Below, piece after piece: positions 43,784 to 53,000 of a stretch of 64,000 nt of DNA. The position numbers and the translations under genes were made by a program. Location: assembly GCF_002943755.1 (NCBI RefSeq), contig NZ_MQUB01000001.1, positions 776,501 through 840,500 on the forward strand, written 5' to 3'. This DNA comes from Aureitalea marina. GTDB lineage: Bacteria; Bacteroidota; Bacteroidia; Flavobacteriales; Flavobacteriaceae. Each line of letters begins with the position of its first letter. Positions within the stretch are counted from its first letter, which is position 1. The notes beneath the pieces are model-generated. The model made no database searches. It had not been told where the DNA came from and saw only the letters and a list, made by a program, of their open reading frames with translations.

Positions 43784-45030
43784 ATGATTGAAGATGAATA
43801 CGAAATCAGAGGATTTTATAGACCTCATTTTTTGTCAATATTTATTAACGGCGAATTTGATGTTGATCTCGAGAAAATGTCACAAAAGGATCTAGGTACA
43901 TTTGTGCATGAGTACACCCATTATTTGCAAAACATTAGCACCGTGTTTGGATTACGAAATAGTGTATACTTTTTTCGATACCTGTTTGAAGTAAAACAAT
44001 TTGTACATCAAAACCAATCGATCAATATTCCTCTGAAAGAATTTGAAATTTCAAAGGCATTAGAGGAAGGGAAAGAACGCTTTGACTTTTTCCATGGGCA
44101 TCCCAAAGCATTACATTTTGAGTACGAGTCTATAAATTGGCGGTTAGGTAAGGGGGTATATCAAATGGGGAGGTTCATAACACGATAAATCTAATTTATA
44201 GTAATGGCAAGCTAAACTGCAAGTTTCAGTTAGGAAATTTAGCAGTTAAAGAGGGAATGGCCAGGTTAATGCAATTATATTTTGATCCCGCAGTAGACCA
44301 TCCAATTTATCCCTATCTCAGTATCGAGCACTTAGCTGAATTGATAAATCCTAATTTAAATAAAGACCCGAGAAGTCTAATTTCATTGTGCATAATAGCA
44401 CTAAATGCTCCCGATTCGGCTAGGACACTTTATGACTTAATGCAGAACTCCCGTGTTGAACCTAATCTAGATGGAAGAGTTCTATTCGAAAAGTATACTA
44501 GCCCAGATGAAAGGTGGATAATATCGAAGGGACAAAAAATGTCTATACAAGACTATTTAATTGAGTCGATTGATGTATTTGAAGATTATCTAAACAAATC
44601 TCTTCACAACGAGTTAGGATTACAACATATTAATTTACTTCTCGAAAATATGAGGATTGCGACGAGGGAACATAAAAATCCAATTATTGAGATTCTCTAT
44701 AATGATACCAGCCCATTGGATCGAATCAAAGAAATGATATCTTGGTTTGGGATTCCGAGGATCCGAAGTATCAGTGGAAATACTAATCTACCTTTAGGAC
44801 CTGATAAAGAAAATCCTGCAATTGAGTATTTAGAACTTGAAGCACAGCAAATTGTCTTCGAAAGATTGCTCGGAATTTCGAAAGACGGAATATGTGGTAT
44901 GTATCCTATTTGCAGTCAAACAGAAGCTATGACAAACGAACTATGTTTTGAAAGTCAGTGGGAACGTAAAAGCCCTTGTCCGTTCACTCAGATAAGTAAT
45001 TTGTGGGGACTACCAGCTAAAATTCTATGA
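43784..45030 (+). pseudogene. HExxH metallopeptidase-like gene with a frameshift
   Basis: Two ORFs (43754/43784-44188 and an open frame through 45030) form one gene of about 415 codons. The first ends early at 44188. From the G5 run at 44152-44156 onward, the -1 frame stays open and encodes GISNGEVHNTINLIYSNGKL..., joining smoothly to MARLMQLYFDPAVDHPIY. One additional G in the run would restore a single protein. It carries a zinc-protease-like HEYTHYLQN motif near residue 50 (HExxH) and, downstream, Cys-containing text. ATG at 43784 (MIEDEYEIRG) or 43754. Possibly a cargo effector now inactive, unless slippage or a sequencing error is involved. Confidence 0.75.
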
Positions 45031-45105
45031 TAATAAAGCGAGCTTTAGCCTAAATTATACCGAGCTTTCTTGGTATAAAAATATATTGTAATTTAGAGTA
45101 ATTTT

Positions 45106-45129
45106 TACAATTATTTCGTGATAATTGTA
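45106..45129. promoter_or_regulatory. Perfect inverted repeat, candidate operator of the XRE regulator
   Basis: TACAATTAT (45106-45114) and ATAATTGTA (45121-45129) are exact reverse complements around TTCGTG. It lies 32 bp before the XRE regulator gene, where controller-protein operators of restriction-modification systems sit. A weaker stem TTATACC/GGTATAA at 45055-45078 precedes it and may end the upstream gene. Confidence 0.6.
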
Positions 45130-45161
45130 CTCCCCCGTTTTTTTCTTAACGCATAAGAATT

Positions 45162-45371
45162 ATGAATCGTATTAAAGTAATCCTCGAACAAAAGGGGATC
45201 AAACAAGTATGGCTGGCTGAAAGGTTAGGCAAGAGTTACAACATTGTAAATGGTTATGTTCAAAACAGGAAACAACCAAGTTTGAAAGTGCTATATATGA
45301 TAGCAGAATTATTAGAAGTTAATCCCAAGGAATTATTGGTAACTCAGAAGGAAATTAATAATGAAAAATAA
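45162..45371 (+). CDS. XRE-family regulator of the defence operon
   Basis: 69 aa, almost entirely one HTH_3 domain: IKVILEQKGIKQVWLAERLG, recognition helix SYNIVNGYVQNRKQPSL and VLYMIAELLEVNPKELL. This size and placement match controller (C) proteins of restriction-modification loci, which delay nuclease expression until methylation is established. Its end overlaps the methyltransferase start by 11 bp. The perfect inverted repeat 32 bp upstream is its likely binding site. Confidence 0.88.
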   Translation: MNRIKVILEQKGIKQVWLAERLGKSYNIVNGYVQNRKQPSLKVLYMIAELLEVNPKELLVTQKEINNEK

Positions 45372-46908
45372 GAGAAGGCATATTGAACTTTTTGCAGGTT
45401 GCGGGGGTATGGCAGTAGGAATGGAGAATGCTGGATTCTCTCTTGTTTTCGCTAATGAGGTTTCGCCTATGGCGAGCAACACCTTTGCTCATAATATACT
45501 CGGTGTGAACATAGAAGAACAGCCTGAGAATGTTAAGTGGATTCATTCTAAATATGATCGGTCCAATTACAACAAGCGACTTCGTGAAAATTTATTAGAC
45601 CCTAAACTTGATGAAAATTGTGAGTTAGAATTTGATGCTAATCTTGGTGATCTAGAAGGGAATTTATTAGTTGGCGATGTAAGACAACTTAGACGTAAAT
45701 TATTTGATAAGAATATCTTTGATCCTTATAACAAAAGCTTGGATTTAATCTCCGGAGGTCCTCCATGTCAGAGTTTTAGTCTAGCCGGCAGAAGAGAACT
45801 TGGCAATTACAAGAACCGTCTTCCTTTAGATTTTGCGGAAATCTGTGAAAAACTTCAACCTAAAGTTGTTTTACTTGAGAATGTAAAAGGGATACTATCC
45901 GCTTTTAATGATGGTGGAGAAAAGCACTATGCCTGGTTTGAAGTGGCTAAAGCGTTTGCATTAATAGGTTATGCCCCATTATGTATGCTTCTAAACTCTA
46001 AGTACTTTGGAGTGGCTCAAAATAGGCCAAGGTACATCATGATTGCTTTAAGAAGTGACATCTTAAATAAATTGATTGGATTACGTCCAAACAATACTGT
46101 TCTCAACAAGGTATCCGGATTCCTTCAAAAAGCTAGCGAGAATACGGATCAGCTAACAATCAAAGATCTCGATTATTATGACATCGAAAGAGATCTAAAA
46201 TTATTTGATGGGCACGTACTCCCGTTACCAATAACCTTCGAACCAAACACTTGGTTTACGGTTAAAGATGCGATAGATGATTTACGTAAAGACCAAAAAG
46301 GTCAAAAGTCACCTTATGTCCATAGTTTACATAACGAGCTGAATTCAAATTCTTCCATTGATTATAAGATTCTCAACCATAACGAAAGGAGCCATACTGA
46401 AAAGGTTAAGAACAGGTTTTTATTCTACCAACTCTTAAGTTCCATGAATGGATTGGAAAGTCAAATATTATTGAAAGTAAGAAATGGCGAACGTCCTACT
46501 AGGGAACTGATAAAGGAAGCGTTTAATTACTTGTCACTAAAACTAGATGGATTTGACGAACTGTTTAAAACCTATAGCGAATTTAGTAGATTCATCTTAA
46601 GTATTGAACTAACAAAGAAACATTCACAAAGGGCATTAATTTCTTCATTGCCGTCGCCGGCGCAACTCACAATACCTGATGATATGTGCCATTATTCACC
46701 TTTCGAAAATCGAGTGTTAACCGTTAGAGAAATGGCAAGGATACAGAGTTTCCCAGATTGGTTTGTTTTTAAGTCAAAGGAAACTACTGGAGGATCTAAC
46801 CGAAGCTATGAGGTGCCTCAATACACACAGGTGGGAAATGCAGTACCTCCCCTTCTAGCATTTCACTTAGGACAACACATAAGTTCGTTATTAGATCAAA
46901 TAGAATAA
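45361..46908 (+). CDS. DNA (cytosine-5-)-methyltransferase
   Basis: 515 aa. All key C5-methyltransferase motifs are visible: motif I ELFAGCGGMAVGMENAGF (about 9-26), motif IV GGPPCQSFS with catalytic Cys about residue 136, motif VI ENVKG, motif VIII QNRPRYIM, and motifs IX-X near the end (REMARIQSFPDWF; YTQVGNAVPP). The long variable region between VIII and IX (about 230-455) is the target-recognition domain. It puts a methyl on cytosine C5 and would mark host DNA as self. It overlaps the XRE gene and ends 1 bp before the next gene, the core of a tight operon. Position and type match druM of type II Druantia loci as I recall them. Confidence 0.95.
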   Translation: MKNKRRHIELFAGCGGMAVGMENAGFSLVFANEVSPMASNTFAHNILGVNIEEQPENVKWIHSKYDRSNYNKRLRENLLDPKLDENCELEFDANLGDLEGNLLVGDVRQLRRKLFDKNIFDPYNKSLDLISGGPPCQSFSLAGRRELGNYKNRLPLDFAEICEKLQPKVVLLENVKGILSAFNDGGEKHYAWFEVAKAFALIGYAPLCMLLNSKYFGVAQNRPRYIMIALRSDILNKLIGLRPNNTVLNKVSGFLQKASENTDQLTIKDLDYYDIERDLKLFDGHVLPLPITFEPNTWFTVKDAIDDLRKDQKGQKSPYVHSLHNELNSNSSIDYKILNHNERSHTEKVKNRFLFYQLLSSMNGLESQILLKVRNGERPTRELIKEAFNYLSLKLDGFDELFKTYSEFSRFILSIELTKKHSQRALISSLPSPAQLTIPDDMCHYSPFENRVLTVREMARIQSFPDWFVFKSKETTGGSNRSYEVPQYTQVGNAVPPLLAFHLGQHISSLLDQIE

Positions 46909-46909
46909 A

Positions 46910-49900
46910 ATGGCTTATAAACGAGTAAAAGGGGGAGAGAAAAACTTGAAGTCGGGCATTCGTTGGACTAAGGATGAAATTATTTTGGTTTATAAATTAT
47001 ACAAGGAATTAAACGGCGTTGGTCTTCACGAACATAATCCGGCCATTCAAGATTTAGCTGCAAAATTAGGACGAACAGTTAGATCCACAGAAGCGCAAAC
47101 TTTAATGTTCCGGAATCTCGAGAAGGGAGGTGATTATAGCCACGGTAATATGAACAAGCTCTCTAGGGAGGTCTGGGAAGAATTCGAGCCAAAATATAGC
47201 CAGATAAAAATCGAATCAGATAATTCTAATAATGGTCGTAAAAAGGATCATTATGAACCTACTTCAGCAGCATCTTTATTCAATGAAGATGATGATCAAG
47301 CACCGAACTACGATTTTTGGAATAAACTTTTAATTGATTACTATTTCAATGAATCAAAGAGTGGTGAAGAGATAGTCTGTATTCATGTTTCAAATGATTT
47401 ATTTCAAGAAATTTCCAACTATAAATTTGACGTTTACGATTTTTTTCATGCTATCAAAGTTGAAATTGGATCGAATGATTTTTTTGGAAAACTAAAGAAA
47501 TTACATGACAGCTCTAAAGCTATTATGATCAACGGAAAAAGATTGCGGAGGCCTGTCCCTGCATACTTTGGGTTTCTAATCTTTTTGATCTACGCACTAG
47601 CCGAGGATGACAGCCGTGATATGTCTGTGGCAAATGTGTATGATCGTATCAATCATTTTGGTAATGAAGTTCTCAAAAAAAAATGGTCGGACATCAATAC
47701 ATCTGTTGCTCGGGATCACCTAGAACCTATATGGGAAAATCTAGAAGATTGGTCTTGCAATTACCTTTCTGGATTTAAAGGGAAGTTTATTCGTCATGAT
47801 TCCAGTAGTTGGAATAGAAAGTACGTTTCTCGTATTGAGAGGCACTCGATTCTTAACTCTAGTCAATTTGTTGAAATTATTGACCAATTAATTGATGATG
47901 GTTTCATCCCAGGAAGGATTATAACACTGGAAGAATGGAAAGCCTTTTTTATTAAGCATCGTTCTCAATTGTCAAAAGCTGAGGTTCTGCTGAATTACTT
48001 GTCCGAGACTTCGCCCTTGCAACGTTCCATACTTGGATTCTTAAACAATTATTGCCAAGTTCATTTTTTGAAAGATTCGATATCCAGCGCTTCGGCAAAA
48101 TTTCGAACTCCCCCAATAGCACTAAAGTTATGTATTTCTAGTGTCCCAAGTTGGCCGGGTGATCCAATTGAAGGATTTTATTTCAGGGCGGTCTCAGACG
48201 ACTTGCAAAATGACACCATTATTGTTGAAGATAAATCAATAGAAGTAACTCCGGTGAATGCAGATACTTCAGAAGAGATTTCAATAAATATTGATTTGAA
48301 TGAAGGTGCCACTTTCAAGTCGAATAAGAGAAGATATTCAACTAACAAAAGAGTTTATTGGTTATCCAAGAATCATGAATTCAATGAGTGGCGTGAATCA
48401 GACTATCCAAGCAACGAGCCGTCATTTATTCTAGTTATCCACCAAGATCAAATATTAGATAACAACATTGAAGGTATCCCTGGTGTAACAATATACCCTG
48501 TAGATGAGAGTAACTTTCTTGCCGTAAAATTCAATTCTTTAAGTGAGGAATATTTCAATGATATATTCAAGATTTATAGTCCCTATAAAAAAATTGAAGG
48601 AAAGATTGAACTTGTAACGGAATTTACCACGAATCGCCGAAGAACTCTCTACAAGGAATTCACTCCTAAGTTTCGATATCTCGGACCACAGTCTTCTCCT
48701 TCTTTGACAGTCTTAAAGTCAGATGATAAAGAAGTTATATGTGATTTGGTGAAGGTAGATGGGGAAGAGAATTTATTCCAATTACCGTTTGATTTCCAGA
48801 TTGCCTCTGAATTTAAAATTAGAGAGGAGAATAGTGCACTGGAATCTTCATACAACTACGTATTAGGGGACTTTTCAGGAGATCCGCCGAATTTAACCAG
48901 TCCTTTCTTGAAAGATTTTGATGGAAGAAGTCGTTATTCCCAAGAGAGGTCTAATGGAGACATTTATGACATACCGGGAAATTTCAATAGAGATAGTGAC
49001 GTCGTAAAATTTAACACATGGCATCGACCGCTCTTTCGACTATTTAAACCCAATCAACCTGCTCAAAAATTATCGACTAAAACCGAATTAAATCTTGATT
49101 CAAAGGGAGATAAGCTTTTACAATATATTGGTTTCAGCACAAACGTTAGCACATATGATTTTCCAAAACTGCTTGCGGAACTGGAACCATCAGTGAGTAA
49201 AAGTTACGCGAAGAGAATTATGAACTACTGGAGAAATCTTGGTTATATCGACTTTCAAGATTTTGGAGGACTTGTTAAAGTATGTCCTTCGTCATTGTTC
49301 TTTTTACAAACCGATCAAGGCTTGAGAGGTTTTCTAACCGGCTATCGCAGTAAAGATGATTTGTCAAGTATTATAAAGTGCTGTAAAGGTCTAGGAATTC
49401 AAATTCAAATTACCAAGCATTCAGCTTATTTCGAGGACTTGTATCCTTCAAGGATAATATTGTTCGATCCGGATGGAGAATTAGAGAAATTTCACAGGCT
49501 TAAGGATATAATGAGCATTCATTTTGTAAACGATATTCAGAACCCATTCAACAATTCATATGTAGTATATCAATTGGCTTGTTTTTATATACAAAGATCC
49601 GTAAATGAACTACAAGATCATTTTAGAGACCTTATCGATTATCCCACAGATCATCACCGTAAGGGAGTGTTCAATATTGAAAGTTTGGAATGGGATGAAA
49701 CTAACGAATCGCTTCAATCAATAGTCAATGGTGCAGTGGTAAGGTTTGATGGCTTTAAAGACAGGTCTGTCACTCACATAGTCAAGACTCAACACGGTAA
49801 TAAAGTCCTTACAGAGTTACACCTTGCCGTTTTTATGGCTTTAAAATCTGATGTTTTATTAAAGAGACTAACTGATCGGAATGGCGATTTTGATTTATTA

Positions 49901-50080
49901 GTCCCCTTATTTCTTGGACTCCCATTTTGGCTAGAACGAGGCCTAATTCTAACTAATGCCGAGATTCCAAGTGTAGAATATTTAAAAGGTAAGCCTTATC
50001 GAGTCTATAAAAATATTGACTCCCTAATTCTTTCTGTTGTTGAAGAAAAGTTGAATCAAAACATCCAAAATTATGATTAA
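46910..50080 (+). CDS. Large defence-operon protein with SANT-like N-terminus
   Basis: 1056 aa. Residues about 14-85 (IRWTKDEIILVYKLYKELNG ... LAAKLGRTVRSTEAQTLMF) have the WTxDE..LG RT...A pattern of the HTH/SANT-like domain found at the start of many HNH restriction endonucleases. I see no HNH or other nuclease motif after it. The rest is unrecognised: helical segment at about 210-260, beta-rich middle, a winged-helix-like part near 755-800 (KSYAKRIMNYWRNLGYIDF), and a C-terminal domain around 920-1050. It lies between the methyltransferase and the giant helicase and overlaps the latter by 8 bp, the position of DruF/G or DruH in Druantia; the identity is inferred from position only. Confidence 0.7.
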   Translation: MAYKRVKGGEKNLKSGIRWTKDEIILVYKLYKELNGVGLHEHNPAIQDLAAKLGRTVRSTEAQTLMFRNLEKGGDYSHGNMNKLSREVWEEFEPKYSQIKIESDNSNNGRKKDHYEPTSAASLFNEDDDQAPNYDFWNKLLIDYYFNESKSGEEIVCIHVSNDLFQEISNYKFDVYDFFHAIKVEIGSNDFFGKLKKLHDSSKAIMINGKRLRRPVPAYFGFLIFLIYALAEDDSRDMSVANVYDRINHFGNEVLKKKWSDINTSVARDHLEPIWENLEDWSCNYLSGFKGKFIRHDSSSWNRKYVSRIERHSILNSSQFVEIIDQLIDDGFIPGRIITLEEWKAFFIKHRSQLSKAEVLLNYLSETSPLQRSILGFLNNYCQVHFLKDSISSASAKFRTPPIALKLCISSVPSWPGDPIEGFYFRAVSDDLQNDTIIVEDKSIEVTPVNADTSEEISINIDLNEGATFKSNKRRYSTNKRVYWLSKNHEFNEWRESDYPSNEPSFILVIHQDQILDNNIEGIPGVTIYPVDESNFLAVKFNSLSEEYFNDIFKIYSPYKKIEGKIELVTEFTTNRRRTLYKEFTPKFRYLGPQSSPSLTVLKSDDKEVICDLVKVDGEENLFQLPFDFQIASEFKIREENSALESSYNYVLGDFSGDPPNLTSPFLKDFDGRSRYSQERSNGDIYDIPGNFNRDSDVVKFNTWHRPLFRLFKPNQPAQKLSTKTELNLDSKGDKLLQYIGFSTNVSTYDFPKLLAELEPSVSKSYAKRIMNYWRNLGYIDFQDFGGLVKVCPSSLFFLQTDQGLRGFLTGYRSKDDLSSIIKCCKGLGIQIQITKHSAYFEDLYPSRIILFDPDGELEKFHRLKDIMSIHFVNDIQNPFNNSYVVYQLACFYIQRSVNELQDHFRDLIDYPTDHHRKGVFNIESLEWDETNESLQSIVNGAVVRFDGFKDRSVTHIVKTQHGNKVLTELHLAVFMALKSDVLLKRLTDRNGDFDLLVPLFLGLPFWLERGLILTNAEIPSVEYLKGKPYRVYKNIDSLILSVVEEKLNQNIQNYD

Positions 50081-53000
50081 TCCTATTGGCGTTTTCGATA
50101 AAGTTATCAATGGATATATTTCTTATGTAAAAACCGCGTTTGGGACGAGACATGATGAGTTTGAACAAAACAGATTAAATCTTCTTAATCAAGATGCTAC
50201 CATTTACAGGCAACCTTGGATCGAGCCACTTTTGGAATATGCTTCTGGCCCCAAACGCATTGAAGATTTGACCACTGATGACTTAGTTGGATTCACAAGT
50301 CAAGAAGTTCATCTGTTTAAAGAATTTGTGAAGAAGGGCTTATTTACAGGCGATTTCCCGCTTTATGAGCATCAATATTCGATGCTAAAAAAATCTGTAA
50401 GAGGTAAGAATTGCGTAATCACATCGGGCACCGGCTCTGGTAAAACGGAATCATTCTTACTTCCGCTGATAGCATATTTGATAAAAGATCTTTCAAAGTA
50501 TATAGGAAACAGAAGCAGCGTTAATGCAAACGGTCCTTTTACACGCGGCATAGGTCCCACTAGGGGTATTGAATTAGTTGGTCAATCTCATTCAAGGCTT
50601 ACAAATCAGGTTCTTCAAAGAAATGATGAAAAAAGACCAACTGCAATCAAAGCAATTATTATTTATCCTATGAACGCCCTTGTTGAAGATCAATTGACCA
50701 GGTTAAGAAGTTCTCTAGATAGTAATCAGGTTAGAGACTTCTGCGATAATGAGTTAAATGGCCACAGGTTATTTTTTGGTCGATATAATAGTTCATCACC
50801 AGTTTCAGGTTCTCTTCACAAATTTGGAGAGAATGGGATTGAAGTAAACACTTCTAAATGGCGACAACTTGAAAAAGAACTAAACAACATTAGAAACACT
50901 AGCAATGAAATCCAAAACTACTTGGCAAATGATGATAGTTTAGGTGATGATGAAAAGTTGGAAATAGAATCCAACTTTCAAAAACTAGACGGTGCAGAAA
51001 TGAGATCTAGGTTTGATATGCATGAAAGCCCACCAGATGTATTGATAACGAATTTCTCAATGTTGAGTATCATGTTGATGCGTGAAGTTGAATCAGAGAT
51101 GTTCAATAAAACCAAAAAATGGTTAAATGCTGAAACAGATTGGGACATTGAAAATATGACAGAAGCTCAACGCGAAGTCGAAAAGACAGAACGGGTCTTT
51201 CATCTTGTTATTGATGAGCTGCACTTGTATAGAGGTACTGAAGGTACTGAGATTGCATATTTGCTACGTTTGCTTTACAACAGGCTAGGGCTTGATCCTA
51301 GCTCAAAAAAGATTAGATTTTTAGCCTCTTCTGCATCGTTAGACGGTCAAGAGGGTACTGAAGAATTTGAATATAGTCAAGCATTTCTTAAAGGCTTCTT
51401 TGGGCTAACAGAGAATATGAATGTTATTTCAGGCAAGTATATTCTTCCGAAAAAGGTTGATTCTGGTTCAATTGATTCGGAAATGCTCATTGAAATTGGC
51501 AAGTATGGTAGAGATTCAAATCACCTTGAAGAGAATGAGTTTGAAATCGAAATATCAAAATTCATTGATACTAAATTGGGCGGAAATGACGGGAATAAGC
51601 TTCTTAGTTACTTAACAAATATTAACGAGAATGAGTACCTGTGTTCAAAGGTTACCCGAGCATTTGAATTTCAAGATTCCGAAAGTTCTCCCATACGATT
51701 TCGACCCTACCCTGTTTATAATGACAAATTGATAGATGCCGCCAATGATTTCAAATCTATTGCAAGAAAGGTTTTTGGAGATTTAGAAGATCACCAACTG
51801 GAAAAAGCCATTCGGGGTCTCCTTATTGTTCGTGGATTGATGGACACACATAAAGAAGCTTTAAAGGAATACAATGAGGATCTTAATTGGAAGCCCAATT
51901 TACCAAGGTTTCGTCTTCATTTCTTTATAAGAAACATTGAAGGATTATGGGCTACTCTTAGCGATGATCCAAGTTTATCAAGTAATATTGAAGCAAGCCC
52001 ATTTGATACATTATTCAAAGAATCTCAAATTACCCATAACAAAAAGAGAGTTTTTGAGGGACTGTACTGTGAAAATTGCGGTACTACAATGATAGGTGGA
52101 ACGAAGATACCAAATCACAAAGATCACAATTACACATTTCATGGAGAATTGATTAGCACCCCTCCTGAGATAGAAGGGATTCCGGAGAGATCTCAGTCAG
52201 CTCGGGTCGAAATGAGATCTGAACATGACTACGGAGTTTTCTGGCCAAAAAATATAAACAATCAGGCGGTGCAGGACTTGCTGAGCGATGGCACATGGGA
52301 GAAACGTCATTTAGGTTTAAGGGATGGTCGTTTATATTTCGCTGCTCAAAACGATACTGTTTCTGGGCTTTATTACACTCCTAATAGTGTAGGTAACTTG
52401 TCAACTGATTCGGGAACGGCATTACCTCCTATTTGTCCCAATTGTAGTTCGGATTACACTAGGAGACGAAGAAATTCTCCTATTAGAGGGTTTCGTACTG
52501 GTTTTGGTAAAACTAACCAAGTACTAGCCAAAGAACTTTTCAAAGCAATACCTAAATCAGAAAAAAAGCCAAGGAAACTAGTTGCTTTCTCTGACTCTAG
52601 GGAAGAATCGGCGAGATTTGCGAACGATATTGAAAAAGAAAATTACAATGAAATTGTCAAAGAACTGTTGGTTTCCCAGAGAAATGAGGTGGACATAGCC
52701 TTTGAGTTGGTAAGAAGTTTAGAAAGTGGAGATACTGCTAAAGCCAAACTTTATTCAACACAATTAGACGATAAAACTGCCGAGGAAATTAATCAAGCTT
52801 TCGTGTTGGAGAACGCCGGTATTGCGAATCAAGAACAGAAACGATTCCTGTTGGATATCAAAAAGAAGTCATTAAAAGTTGAAAAGCTTATTGACAAGAT
52901 AATATGGGGATTGGTCAAGCAAGGAATCAATCCAGCAGGTCCGAGTGCTTCTAATCGAAGAATTGAAGTTCGTACCTCGGGAACATATTTAGAGAGAACC

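Noticed and set aside
44150-44160. Programmed -1 frameshift in the HExxH gene
   Set aside because: The AAGGGGG run could slip, but no supporting stem-loop or known family was recognised; a one-base deletion is simpler.
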